In this document: positions 1 to 8,855 of the stretch, one piece after another | Layout: each line of letters starts with the position of its first letter | Numbering within the stretch: the first letter of the stretch is position 1 | Source: Lentisphaeria bacterium UBA1776 | GTDB taxonomy: Bacteria; Verrucomicrobiota; Lentisphaeria; Victivallales; Victivallaceae | DNA length: 27,031 nt | Direction of reading: 5' to 3' | Assembly (NCBI GenBank): GCA_002314605.1 | Contig: DCGO01000025.1 | Location: forward strand, 1-27,031 | Notes under the pieces: model-generated | Told to the model about the DNA's origin: nothing | The model's input: the letters and a program-made list of their open reading frames with translations, nothing else | The model's database searches: none | Position numbers and translations under genes: made by a program

Positions 1-1367
1 GCCTTGCCCCAGCCGGTGTCGGAAATGGTGAGGTGCAGACCTCCCGGCTGAACATGCTGCCACCAGCGGGCCGTGATGATGTGCCCCAGGCTGTAGGTGT
101 GGGCATGCTCCACCATCTTCGGGTATCCGGTGGTGCCGCTGCTGAAGAACATCACTGCAGGGTCCGTGGCCTTCAACCCTTCCGGACGGGCGAATACATC
201 GCTGAAAGCTGCCTGTTCCCGGTCGAAATCGTGTTCTCCGGGGCCGGCGTGTCCCACCACGATCCGGAGTTTCATCTCCGGGCAGACGGCTTGAGCTTCC
301 GCCACATGTCTGGGAATATTGTCGTCGTCCACATAGATTGCCGCCGAAATGCCGCCCTTCTGGAAGCGGTACTCGAAATCTTTGGTCTGCAGCTGGTTCG
401 TGGCCGGCACCGCCACTGCGCCGATGCGGTGAAGGGCGGTCAGGATGAACCAGAACTGACAGCGCCGTTTCAGGACCAGCATGACCCGGTCGCCTTTTTT
501 GATTCCCAGACTGGTCAGGTAATTGGCCGTCCGCCGGGATTCCGCCGCCATCTGGGCAAAGGTGAATTCCCGCTTGTTGTGGTTCTTGTCGATATGGAGC
601 ATGCACCGTTGGCCGGGGAGTTTCTCCGCCAGAGCGTCCAGACCGTCAAAGGCGAAGTTGTAATTCTCCGGGTAGTGGAACCGGACGGATTCGAGCTTTC
701 CCTCCGCATCCAGTTTTTCATCTACGAAACGGTGATAGAAGACGGTGGGCGCCGCCGCCGATTCTCCGGTCACGGCGGCGTGGGGAATGATGGTCGGCTC
801 TTCACCTTCTCCCCGAATGACCACCGCGAGAAATTCACAGGGTTCCTTGCCGATGGCGATCATCCCGTGGGGATGGGCGGAGTTGTACAGCACGCTGTCC
901 CCGGGGTACATGTATTCGATTTTGTCATCGAACTGGACCTTCAGGACCCCCTTCAGGATGTAGTCGAATTCTTCCCCCGCATGGGTGGAGAGCCGGATCT
1001 CCTGATCCTCCGGCTGAGGCGGAGCCTTCACCAGAAAGGGGTCGGCACTCCGGTTCTTGAGGAGCGACGCCAGATGCAGATACTCGAATCCGGCACGGCG
1101 CTTGATGGGCATGCCGCCGCCGGAGTGGTTCAGGTGATAGTTGGAGAGTTTCGGAGTCTCCCCCGTCACCAATGCACTCATATCCACCCGGAAGCGCTCC
1201 GCACAGCGGTAGAGGAAGGTAAAGGAAAAGTCAACCTGACCTGCCTCATGATTCAGGTAGTCCTCTTCGGTCACGCCCGTAATTCGGGCCATCTCCGGAA
1301 CGGAAATTTCCAGAATGGTCCGCAATTCATGCAGACGTTTGCCGATGCTGACGAGTTGACTGTCCAT
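1..1367 (-). CDS. HTH-cupin-AMP-forming acyl-CoA ligase fusion (C-terminus outside window)
   Basis: The gene reads leftward off the window edge; about 455 codons are visible. The ATG at 1367 is preceded by GAGG at a good distance. Residues about 8-63 form an XRE-like helix-turn-helix (KRLHELRTILEISVPEMARI). Residues about 115-190 form a cupin barrel (STHAGEEFDYILKG, then YPGDSVLYNSAHPHG). From about residue 228 it is an ANL-superfamily acyl-CoA synthetase with the phosphate-binding loop FFSSGTTGYPK near residue 410. The family activates a carboxylic acid with ATP to acyl-AMP and then acyl-CoA in the cytoplasm. It is the last gene of the ferredoxin/Vor operon, about 80 bases after the TPP/gamma subunit, so its substrate is probably a branched-chain or aryl acid made or used by that enzyme (inference). 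The HTH-cupin front may sense the acid or act as a regulator; I cannot tell which. The catalytic C-terminal lobe is not visible. Confidence 0.88.
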   Translation of the reverse strand, partial: MDSQLVSIGKRLHELRTILEISVPEMARITGVTEEDYLNHEAGQVDFSFTFLYRCAERFRVDMSALVTGETPKLSNYHLNHSGGGMPIKRRAGFEYLHLASLLKNRSADPFLVKAPPQPEDQEIRLSTHAGEEFDYILKGVLKVQFDDKIEYMYPGDSVLYNSAHPHGMIAIGKEPCEFLAVVIRGEGEEPTIIPHAAVTGESAAAPTVFYHRFVDEKLDAEGKLESVRFHYPENYNFAFDGLDALAEKLPGQRCMLHIDKNHNKREFTFAQMAAESRRTANYLTSLGIKKGDRVMLVLKRRCQFWFILTALHRIGAVAVPATNQLQTKDFEYRFQKGGISAAIYVDDDNIPRHVAEAQAVCPEMKLRIVVGHAGPGEHDFDREQAAFSDVFARPEGLKATDPAVMFFSSGTTGYPKMVEHAHTYSLGHIITARWWQHVQPGGLHLTISDTGWGK

Positions 1368-1388
1368 ATTTACCTCGATTTACGTTTG

Positions 1389-1420
1389 CCGGGGAGCCGC
1401 CGGCATTGGCGGTCCTCCGG
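1389..1420 (-). other. Imperfect GC-rich hairpin between the Vor TPP/gamma gene and the acyl-CoA ligase gene
   Basis: The minus strand reads CCGGAGGACCGCC, a short loop, then GGCGGCTCCCCGG. Five pairs at the loop side and four at the base match, with two mismatches and one G-U pair between them. It sits in the 78-base gap between the two genes and has no T-run, so it could be an mRNA-processing or stability element rather than a terminator. The evidence is weak. Confidence 0.25.
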
Positions 1421-1445
1421 GATATGATTTCCTTTTTGATGATGA

Positions 1446-2921
<1,476 letters not shown>

Positions 2922-2923
2922 GA

Positions 2924-3988
2924 TCAATTCCCTCCCTGTGCAAGTTTGCGGACGTGGCGGACCACGTCATCGACAGTGATCAGATTTCCTCCCATCCGGT
3001 TCACCAGCGAAACCGGACGCGAGCAGTCGATGGCCAGTTTGATGTCATCAATCATCTGCCCGTTGTTCATTTCCACGCTCACAAAACTCCTGACATGCCC
3101 CATGTGTCTGCGGAACGCCGCTTTGGGGAAGGGGAAGAGCGTAAGAGGCCGGATCACACCGGCCCGGATGCCTTCGGCCCGGAGCCGCTCCGCCGCAGTC
3201 CGAATCACCCGGCCGCAAATGCCGAACCCGGCCATGACGAAATCCGCATCATCGGCCAGATACTCCTCGGCCCGCTGTTCTTCGGCCTCGATCCCGGCGT
3301 ATTTTTCATTCAGATGGATGTTGACCTTTTCCAGATCGGCGGCTTCCATGTAGATGCTGGTAAGGTAATTAGTCCGGGGATTGCACTTGAAATCCAGCGC
3401 CCAGTCCGGGGACTCCCGGCGGGGCTGGGGTTCCGGCAGCGTTACGGCTTCCAGCATCTGGCCCACCACGCCGTCAGTCAAGACATACACTGGGGTCCGG
3501 TACTTGTCGGCAAGGTCGAATGCAAGTTTCGTCAGGTCGCACATCTCCTGTGCCGAACCGGGGGCGAGGACGATGACTTTGTAGCCGCCGTGGCCGCCGC
3601 CCTTGGTGATCTGATTGTAGTCGGACTGTTCCGGTGCGATGTTCCCCAGACCGGGGCCGCCCCGCATGACGTCGATGATGACGCAGGGCAGCTCCATGGT
3701 TGCGATGTAGCTCACCCCCTCCTGTTTCAGACTGATTCCCAGTCCGGAAGAGGCGGTCATGACCCTGCGCCCGGCGGCGGCAGCGCCCATCACCATATTG
3801 ATGGACGCAGTTTCGCACTCGGCCTGCAGAAAGGTCCGTCCCAGAAGCGGGAACTTTTCCGCGGCGGTCTGGGCGATTTCGCTGGCGGGGGTGATGGGAT
3901 ACCCGAAGAAACAGTCGCATCCGGCCAGGAGCGCCCCATAAACGGCAGCCTCGTTGCCCTTGAGAAGCAGTTTGTTGCTGTATTCCAT
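2924..3988 (-). CDS. vorB: 2-oxoacid:ferredoxin oxidoreductase alpha subunit (VorB type)
   Basis: This 354-residue subunit pairs with the downstream TPP/gamma protein and the upstream ferredoxin in one cytoplasmic complex. The N-terminal pyruvate-ferredoxin oxidoreductase domain shows LLKGNEAAVYGALLAGC, then FFGYPITPASEIAQ, then QAECETASINMVMGAAAAG. The middle carries MRGGPGLGNIAPEQSDYNQ and GGGHGGYK, typical of the 2-oxoisovalerate/2-oxoglutarate branch rather than pyruvate enzymes. The C-terminal domain begins near ADFVMAGFGICGR. The length matches stand-alone VorB/KorA proteins of about 350 residues. The ATG at 3988 has GAGGAC 6 bases upstream and starts 3 bases after the ferredoxin stop. 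Choosing branched-chain over 2-oxoglutarate specificity rests on overall resemblance only. Confidence 0.93.
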   Translation of the reverse strand: MEYSNKLLLKGNEAAVYGALLAGCDCFFGYPITPASEIAQTAAEKFPLLGRTFLQAECETASINMVMGAAAAGRRVMTASSGLGISLKQEGVSYIATMELPCVIIDVMRGGPGLGNIAPEQSDYNQITKGGGHGGYKVIVLAPGSAQEMCDLTKLAFDLADKYRTPVYVLTDGVVGQMLEAVTLPEPQPRRESPDWALDFKCNPRTNYLTSIYMEAADLEKVNIHLNEKYAGIEAEEQRAEEYLADDADFVMAGFGICGRVIRTAAERLRAEGIRAGVIRPLTLFPFPKAAFRRHMGHVRSFVSVEMNNGQMIDDIKLAIDCSRPVSLVNRMGGNLITVDDVVRHVRKLAQGGN

Positions 3989-3991
3989 GGA

Positions 3992-4228
3992 TCAGTCCTC
4001 CGTGATTTCGTAGATGGTGATGGCGCCGGGCTCGGGGCAGGTGTAGAAACACGCTCCGCAGCCGACGCAGCCCTTGCCGGCGTATTCTGCGTAGGGGACC
4101 CCCATAATGTTGAGGGCGCGCCCGAGTTTCAGCAGTTTTTTGGGGCAGGCGCTGACACAGCGCCCGCAGCCCTTGCACTCATTGGGCTCCGGGTGACAGC
4201 GGAACTTCTTTTTTGCAATCTCGCTCAT
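3992..4228 (-). CDS. Two-cluster 4Fe-4S ferredoxin-type delta subunit of the Vor complex
   Basis: This 78-residue protein has two Cys-x2-Cys-x2-Cys-x3-Cys-Pro motifs: Cys 18, 21, 24, 28 (CKGCGRCVSACP) and Cys 54, 57, 60, 64 (CVGCGACFYTCP). That is the 2[4Fe-4S] ferredoxin fold which carries electrons from the TPP site to free ferredoxin. It is the first gene of the operon and ends 3 bases before vorB. A longer reading frame extends upstream to 4315, but the ATG at 4228 has AAGGAG about 10 bases upstream and the extension would run through the promoter, so 4228 is preferred. Confidence 0.93.
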   Translation of the reverse strand: MSEIAKKKFRCHPEPNECKGCGRCVSACPKKLLKLGRALNIMGVPYAEYAGKGCVGCGACFYTCPEPGAITIYEITED

Positions 4229-4279
4229 GATGACGGACTCCTTTTTCAAAGCGACACGCTTGGTACCGGTTATCCCGAT

Positions 4280-4308
4280 AATATACCACAAAACGGTCTT
4301 TTTTTCAA
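4280..4308 (-). promoter_or_regulatory. Sigma-70-type promoter of the ferredoxin-Vor-ligase operon
   Basis: On the minus strand, TTGAAA (4303-4308) is followed by exactly 17 bases and then TATATT (4280-4285). Transcription would start near 4273 and give a leader of about 45 bases before the ferredoxin ATG. No terminator-like hairpin is visible in the leader. The -10 hexamer is shared with other promoters in this window. Confidence 0.7.
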
Positions 4309-4459
4309 GCTGCAAGAAGAATTTCCGTTACTTTCGGGCATCACCAGTCCTTGAAATTGCCGCTCCACTCCTCTTTTTGAACCGGGCTCGGATGGGACCA
4401 GCGTCCCGGTCCGATGCGGTGAGAATTGGTCTTTTTCCGTGTTCCTCCGGGGAAAACCC

Positions 4460-4487
4460 TTGAAAATCCGTTTTGGCGTGGTAAAGT
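4460..4487 (+). promoter_or_regulatory. Probable sigma-70-type promoter of the AICAR transformylase operon
   Basis: TTGAAA (4460-4465), a 16-base spacer and TAAAGT (4482-4487) lie 31 bases before the ATG at 4518. The block resembles the divergent promoter at 4280-4308: both contain CCGTTTTG followed by GTGGTA. The 230 bases or so between the two promoters and genes hold no other feature I could recognise. Confidence 0.5.
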
Positions 4488-4517
4488 ATATCATCTGTAA
4501 TTTGAGGAGAAATCTCT

Positions 4518-5636
4518 ATGGCTAATGAACTCAACCGGGACACATATCTCTCGAAGCACGTCGGCGATTTCGCAGGAACCTGTGTCATCAACGGCCTCAC
4601 TTACGAAAAGGTCGATGACCTTCGTTACGGCACCAATCCCCACCAGTGCGCCGCCTACTACCGGCCCGTCGGGCAGAGCTGCGTCATCGGGGATATGCAG
4701 ATTCTGAAAAACGGCAAGAGCGGCCTTTCGCAGACCAATCTCGAGGATATTTCCTACGCCCTCAACATCGTGAAATTCTTTGACATTCCCGCCTGCGCGG
4801 TGATGAAGCATGTGAATCCCTCCGGTGCCGCTGTCCGCTGCGGGGGGGAGAGTCTGAAAGCCGTGTACCTGAAGGCCCGGGACGCAGACGCCCGTGCGGC
4901 ATTCGGCAGTGTCATCGCCTTCAATACCGAGGTGGATGCTGAGACTGCCAAAGAGATCATGAGCACCTTCTGCGAGTGCGTGGTGGCCCCCGCTTACGCC
5001 GACGGGGTGCTGGATATTTTCAACGACGGCGAGACCTACAAGCTCAACAAGCATATCCGCGTCATCCGGTGCGGCGATCCCCGGAAACTTCCCCGGTATG
5101 TGGGGGACGATATTGCCGGCAGGAACACCATGACCGTTCTGGCCGACGGTTCCGTGGTGCTGGCCCAGCCCCTGATGACCCGCCTCCATTCGGTGGCGGA
5201 CCTGGTTCCGGCGGAAGCGGAAAACAAGCGCTGCGGCGTTCAGAAATCCGCTCACCGGGCCACGCCGGATCAGCTGGAGGACCTCCTCTTTGCATGGTAC
5301 GTCAATTTGAGCGTCCGCTCCAACGGCGTGGTGATCACCCGTCACGGGCAGACCCTGTCCGTGGGCACCGGCGAGCAGGACCGTGTGGGAGCCATTGAGC
5401 AGGCCGTTGCCAAGTTCAGCCAGAAATATCAGGGGGTGGAGACTCTTCAGGGAGCCGTGATGGCCAGCGACGGGTTCTTCCCCTTCGCCGACGGGGTGGA
5501 GGTGGCGGCCAAGGCCGGCATCACCGCCATTCTGGCACCTTCCGGGTCCCTGCGGGATGCGGATGTGATCGCCCGGGCCAATGAGCTGGGGGTGGCGCTT
5601 TATTACGCCCCGGAACGGATCTTCTCTCACCACTAA
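4518..5636 (+). CDS. Stand-alone AICAR transformylase (phosphoribosylaminoimidazolecarboxamide formyltransferase)
   Basis: This 372-residue protein transfers a formyl group from 10-formyl-tetrahydrofolate to AICAR, the ninth step of purine synthesis. It matches the C-terminal half of bifunctional PurH: RYGTNPHQ at 36-43, the catalytic-type Lys97-His98 in MKHVNPSG, AFGSVIAFN, SNGVVITR and ASDGFFPFADGV. The N-terminal MGS-like IMP cyclohydrolase domain of PurH is absent, and the start is firm (AGGAG 8 bases before ATG 4518). So the cyclohydrolase step must be done by another gene. The C-terminus (APSGSLRDADVI, ending RIFSHH) differs from the usual QPGGSIRD and RHFRH, placing it in a divergent short branch of the family. 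It leads a three-gene run with the TPR and TrmH genes. Confidence 0.9.
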   Translation: MANELNRDTYLSKHVGDFAGTCVINGLTYEKVDDLRYGTNPHQCAAYYRPVGQSCVIGDMQILKNGKSGLSQTNLEDISYALNIVKFFDIPACAVMKHVNPSGAAVRCGGESLKAVYLKARDADARAAFGSVIAFNTEVDAETAKEIMSTFCECVVAPAYADGVLDIFNDGETYKLNKHIRVIRCGDPRKLPRYVGDDIAGRNTMTVLADGSVVLAQPLMTRLHSVADLVPAEAENKRCGVQKSAHRATPDQLEDLLFAWYVNLSVRSNGVVITRHGQTLSVGTGEQDRVGAIEQAVAKFSQKYQGVETLQGAVMASDGFFPFADGVEVAAKAGITAILAPSGSLRDADVIARANELGVALYYAPERIFSHH

Positions 5637-5657
5637 ATTCAAAAGGAATATTTTACT

Positions 5658-6323
5658 ATGGCGATTGCAAAAAAAATGCGGGACCGGAAGGCCATGGATG
5701 CCGAGATCAGAAATGCGCTGTCCGGCGGCCTCGGTGAATTTGAGATTTTCTTTACGGAGCACTGGAAGGCCCTGACTGTGGCGGGGCTGGCAGTGGTTGC
5801 CGCCATCGGGATCTTTTTCGGTGTACAGTCCGGTTTGAAAGCGTCTCAGGAGAAGGCGCTGAATGTGCTCTCTTCCGCCCAGACGGTGACGGAGCTTGAG
5901 AAAGCGCTGAAGGAGTACGGTTCCCAGCCGGCGGCCAGTTTTGCCCGGATCCGGCTGGCCAGGATCTACATGGATTCAAAGAAGCTCAAAGAGGCCGAAG
6001 CGCAGTACAAGCTTCTGGAGAGCAGCGGACTTCCGGCGGCGCTGCTGGTCCGGGTCCGGATGGACCGTGCGTACCTTCTGGAGCGGGCCGGAGATGCCAG
6101 GGGCGCCGCGGCGCTGCTGGCGGCCTGTGCCGTCAATCCTGCCGCTCCGGCGGGGCTGCGGGCAGAGGCCAGTTTCGGGGCCGGACGCATCTATGCCGGA
6201 CTCAAGCAGCCCAAAGAAGCGCGCAAACACCTTGAGAACTGCATCCGGATGCAGAATCAGCTGAGTATGGGCGGGACGCAGTGGGTGAATTTCGCCCAGT
6301 TCATGCTCCGCGAGGTCAAGTGA
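5658..6323 (+). CDS. Membrane-anchored tetratricopeptide-repeat protein (YfgM-like)
   Basis: The 221-residue protein has a short cytoplasmic N-terminus, one membrane segment at about 38-56 (ALTVAGLAVVAAIGIFFGV) and a helical extracytoplasmic region. That region carries TPR-like helix pairs (ASFARIRLARIYMDSKKLKEA at about 92-112, then ASFGAGRIYAGLKQPKEARKHL). The topology and length resemble YfgM, a SecYEG-associated chaperone-like protein of Gram-negative bacteria, but the resemblance is structural and the function is not proven. The ATG at 5658 is preceded by AAAAGGA. It begins 21 bases after the transformylase and overlaps the next gene by 4 bases. Confidence 0.75.
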   Translation: MAIAKKMRDRKAMDAEIRNALSGGLGEFEIFFTEHWKALTVAGLAVVAAIGIFFGVQSGLKASQEKALNVLSSAQTVTELEKALKEYGSQPAASFARIRLARIYMDSKKLKEAEAQYKLLESSGLPAALLVRVRMDRAYLLERAGDARGAAALLAACAVNPAAPAGLRAEASFGAGRIYAGLKQPKEARKHLENCIRMQNQLSMGGTQWVNFAQFMLREVK

Positions 6324-7090
6324 GCCTGACCCGCGCCCAGACGGCGCTGCTGCGGAGTCTTTACACGCGTCATGGCCGGAAGAAGACCGGCCGGTGCGTG
6401 GTGGAGGGTGTCCGGGCTGTGGGGGAGCTGTGCGCCGCCGCTCCTGAACTGGTTGATTTCTTTGTCTGCGAAAACGGTGTCATTCCTCCTCTGGACAACA
6501 TTTCCTGCTGCAATGTCAGCGAAACGGAATTTTCCGGCATTTCCGCCACGGTTCACGGGCAGGGGCTGCTGGCGGTGGCCCGGGTCCCGGAATCTCCGGG
6601 GGAAGATATTCCAGTCGGGGACCCGTACATTCTGGCCCTTGACCGGGTGGGGGATCCGGGAAATTTCGGGACGATCTGCCGGACGGCGAAGGCTTCCGGG
6701 CTGAACGAGTTGTGGCTGACCGGCGGATCGGTGGACCCTTACGGAGACAAGGCGCTCCGTTCCGGTCTGGGATCCCAGTTCCGGATGCGGATACGGTTTT
6801 TTCCGGATCTGGATGCGCTGGCAGCTTCCGCACGCAAAGCCGGTTACGGCCCGGTGTGGCTTACGGATCCCCACGCCGGAGAAAACCTCTACCGGGTGCC
6901 GGATCTGTACCGGAAAACGGTTCTGGTGATCGGGAGCGAAGGTTCCGGAGTCGGGGAGTTGTCCGGTGCCGACCGTGTCATGATCCCCATGCCGGGGAAT
7001 TTTGAATCGCTGAATGCGGCGCAGGCGGCCACGATCTTTCTCTTTGAGGCTGTCCGGCGCAGGGAGGACCCCGGACTGAAAAAAACGTGA
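6320..7090 (+). CDS. TrmH/SpoU-family RNA 2'-O-methyltransferase
   Basis: The 256-residue protein transfers a methyl group from S-adenosylmethionine to a ribose 2'-OH in tRNA or rRNA. All three SPOUT knot motifs are present: RVGDPGNFGTICRTA (109-123), VLVIGSEGSGV (201-211) and IPMPGNFESLNAAQAA (222-237). A short N-terminal substrate-binding domain precedes them (about 1-100), as in RlmB/TsnR-type enzymes. The target base cannot be read from sequence. I chose GTG at 6320, because it overlaps the upstream TGA (GTGA) and has GAGG 4 bases before it. The longer frame from 6281 would lie inside the TPR gene and adds no conserved residues. Confidence 0.9.
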   Translation: MSLTRAQTALLRSLYTRHGRKKTGRCVVEGVRAVGELCAAAPELVDFFVCENGVIPPLDNISCCNVSETEFSGISATVHGQGLLAVARVPESPGEDIPVGDPYILALDRVGDPGNFGTICRTAKASGLNELWLTGGSVDPYGDKALRSGLGSQFRMRIRFFPDLDALAASARKAGYGPVWLTDPHAGENLYRVPDLYRKTVLVIGSEGSGVGELSGADRVMIPMPGNFESLNAAQAATIFLFEAVRRREDPGLKKT

Positions 7091-7097
7091 ATTCAGC

Positions 7098-7126
7098 TTG
7101 ACAAATTCGGGTTCGAATGATATTTT
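7098..7126 (+). promoter_or_regulatory. Sigma-70-type promoter of the flavin reductase/glyoxalase genes
   Basis: A perfect TTGACA (7098-7103) is followed by 17 bases and TATTTT (7121-7126). The ATG at 7151 lies about 25 bases after the -10 box. Inside the spacer is a perfect 5-bp inverted repeat, ATTCG-GGTT-CGAAT (7105-7118), which could be an operator half-site pair or chance. Confidence 0.65.
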
Positions 7127-7150
7127 TCGGTATAGAAAAGGGGGATGGTG

Positions 7151-7735
7151 ATGAATAAGAAAATTTCCTGGCCCGGGGCGACGCAGCTGGCACCGGTTCC
7201 GGTTGTCCTGATCGGCTGCAGCGACGGTTCCCGCCGGAATCTGTGCACCGTGGCATGGGTCGGGACGGTATGCAGTACGCCTCCCATGGTCTCCATTTCG
7301 CTCCGCAAAGAGCGTTTTTCCCATGGCATGATCTCAGGCAGCCGGGAGTTTACGGTCAACATTCCACCGGTGTTTCTGGCTGCAGAAGTGGACTACTGCG
7401 GTGTGGTTTCCGGCAGGGAGTACGACAAATTTGCCGTCTGCAAACTCACTCCGGGGGAGGGGGAGACGGTGAAATCCCCCATCGTCATGGAGTGTCCCTT
7501 GAATCTGGAGTGCAAGGTGCGGAATATCCTTGAACTCGGGAGTCATGATCTCTTTCTGGCGGAGATCACTGCCGTCCGGGTGGACGAGCATCTGATCGGC
7601 CCCAAGGGCCGGCTGGAGTTGGAGAATGCGAATCTTCTGGCATACGCCCACGGGCATTATCACCGGCTGGGGGAGGCCATCGGCCACTTCGGGTTCTCTG
7701 TCCGCCGCAAGCCGGGCAGTCCGGTCCGCAGGTAA
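7151..7735 (+). CDS. Flavin reductase family protein (FMN-binding split barrel)
   Basis: The 194-residue protein belongs to the flavoredoxin/flavin reductase-like family, which binds FMN and reduces flavins or passes electrons. The family pattern is visible: PVPVVLIGCSDGSRRNLCTVAWVGTVCSTPPMVSISLRK split in the usual way, then SREFTVNIPP, the central YDKFA, and the C-terminal NILELGSHDLFLAEITAVRVDE. Three in-frame starts lie within 7 bases. The ATG at 7151 is preferred because the GGGGG Shine-Dalgarno-like run ends 6 bases upstream, while ATG 7145 touches it. It has its own promoter and is followed 16 bases later by the glyoxalase-like gene. The physiological acceptor is unknown. Confidence 0.88.
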   Translation: MNKKISWPGATQLAPVPVVLIGCSDGSRRNLCTVAWVGTVCSTPPMVSISLRKERFSHGMISGSREFTVNIPPVFLAAEVDYCGVVSGREYDKFAVCKLTPGEGETVKSPIVMECPLNLECKVRNILELGSHDLFLAEITAVRVDEHLIGPKGRLELENANLLAYAHGHYHRLGEAIGHFGFSVRRKPGSPVRR

Positions 7736-7751
7736 CGGGGGGAGATTGATC

Positions 7752-8120
7752 ATGCAATTCCGGATGATTCACAATAATTTCAACGTGCTGGATCTGTCGA
7801 GAAGCCTCAAATTTTATGCGGAGGCGTTCGGGATGAAGGAGGTCCGCCGGATCCATGCGCCGGACGGGTCTTTCATCATCGTCTATCTGGAGGACGGGTC
7901 AAGCACCCACCAGCTGGAGCTTACCTGGCTTCGGGACCGGACGGAACCCTATGATCTGGGGGAGGATGAGTTTCACCTGGCCTTCCGGACGGATGATTAT
8001 GCCGCCGCTCACGCTCTGCATGAGAAAATGGGCTGCATCTGCTACGAAAATCCCGCCATGGGGATCTATTTTGTGGAAGACCCCGATCACTACTGGCTGG
8101 AGGTCCTGCCCTGCCGCTGA
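7752..8120 (+). CDS. Glyoxalase I-like VOC metalloenzyme (lactoylglutathione lyase family)
   Basis: The 122-residue protein aligns throughout with glyoxalase I (GloA), which converts the methylglyoxal-thiol adduct to a lactoyl thioester. The four metal-ligand positions are kept: His7, Glu56 (HQLELTW), His75 (DEFHLAF) and Glu117 (YWLEVLP). VEDPDHYWLE matches the usual FVEDPDGY..E ending. The ATG at 7752 has GGGGGGAG 8 bases upstream; an open frame continues upstream to 7626, but that part lies inside the flavin reductase gene. The last 75 coding bases are duplicated at 9551-9625, beyond the restriction-modification genes, so the present 3' end may have arrived with the island. Confidence 0.88.
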   Translation: MQFRMIHNNFNVLDLSRSLKFYAEAFGMKEVRRIHAPDGSFIIVYLEDGSSTHQLELTWLRDRTEPYDLGEDEFHLAFRTDDYAAAHALHEKMGCICYENPAMGIYFVEDPDHYWLEVLPCR

Positions 8121-8126
8121 TGCGGG
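8046..8126 (+). repeat. 81-bp direct repeat, copy 1 (3' end of the glyoxalase gene)
   Basis: This stretch covers the last 25 codons including the stop of the glyoxalase-like gene plus 6 bases. It matches 9551-9631 at 75 of 81 positions by my hand alignment, with no gaps. The two copies bracket the restriction-modification island. Confidence 0.9.
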
Positions 8127-8153
8127 AAGAACTCAAAATACGCCGAGGATAAA

Positions 8154-8855
8154 ATGAACGATACTGAGCTGAGACACCAGAGTATAGAGACGAATGGAGT
8201 GATTGAGCAGTGGATTCCGGATGTTTTGCGGAAGAAATATACTTTTTACAACTATAATCATGCTGTCGAAATTCTCTCCCAATCTTTTCCTGCGGAGTTC
8301 AGAGAGATTTTAAATGCACTAAAACAGCTTGAAATTTCGTGGTATGATATTATGCAATCAGGGGGAAATGAATCTCCGATACCTCCTAAATTCAATGCCG
8401 CATTAGACCCAAAAGGATGGCGGGAAATTAGAATTTCCGGGGATTTACTCATAAAAATCTATCCCCGCAAAGAGCGTAAAGGCGTTTTTGAAAAAAAGCC
8501 ATCAGAAGAAAAGACGATTTGTAATTATATTGACGGTCATAATATTGACTTTGTCAAGAATAGAGTTGCCGTTGATGTCGAATGGAACAGCAAGGACCAG
8601 ACATTTGACCGGGACTTGTATGCCATGCGTACTTATTTTGAATGCGACATCATCAGTGCCGGTGTTATTATTACGCGTGATGAATCCCTGAACGAGGTTT
8701 TCAGAAAGTTAAACTTGATGCAGAAATATGGAGCCAGCACAACATGGATGGGAAAACTGCTTCCGCGGTTAGACTCGCGCCGCCACGGCGGCTGTCCTGT
8801 TTTGGCAGTAGGAATCACTCCGCACTGCATAAAAGGAGGCGATGATGAAATCTGA
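8154..8855 (+). CDS. BglII-family type II restriction endonuclease
   Basis: The 233-residue protein is predicted to cut unmodified double-stranded DNA. The second half carries the pattern I recognise from the BglII endonuclease family: GHNIDFVKNRVAVDVEWNS (129-147), KDQTFDRDLYAMRTYFE, SAGVIITR, STTWMGKLLPRL (195-206) and GGCPVLAVGI. The likely PD-(D/E)xK-type active site is Asp132 with Asp141-x-Glu143, spaced as Asp84 and Glu93-x-Gln95 in BglII. A Glu/Asp-x-Glu pair resembles BamHI more than BglII's Gln. The ATG at 8154 has GAGG 5 bases upstream. It overlaps the methyltransferase gene by 11 bases, so the pair is co-translated. The target sequence cannot be deduced. Confidence 0.85.
   Translation: MNDTELRHQSIETNGVIEQWIPDVLRKKYTFYNYNHAVEILSQSFPAEFREILNALKQLEISWYDIMQSGGNESPIPPKFNAALDPKGWREIRISGDLLIKIYPRKERKGVFEKKPSEEKTICNYIDGHNIDFVKNRVAVDVEWNSKDQTFDRDLYAMRTYFECDIISAGVIITRDESLNEVFRKLNLMQKYGASTTWMGKLLPRLDSRRHGGCPVLAVGITPHCIKGGDDEI

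Noticed and set aside
33..1427. Long plus-strand open frame of 464 codons at the window start
   Set aside because: It is antisense to the HTH-cupin-ligase gene, whose domains are clear; the open antisense frame is caused by high GC at third codon positions.
7626..7751. N-terminal extension of the glyoxalase-like protein
   Set aside because: It overlaps the flavin reductase in another frame, has no ribosome-binding site and lies outside the conserved fold.
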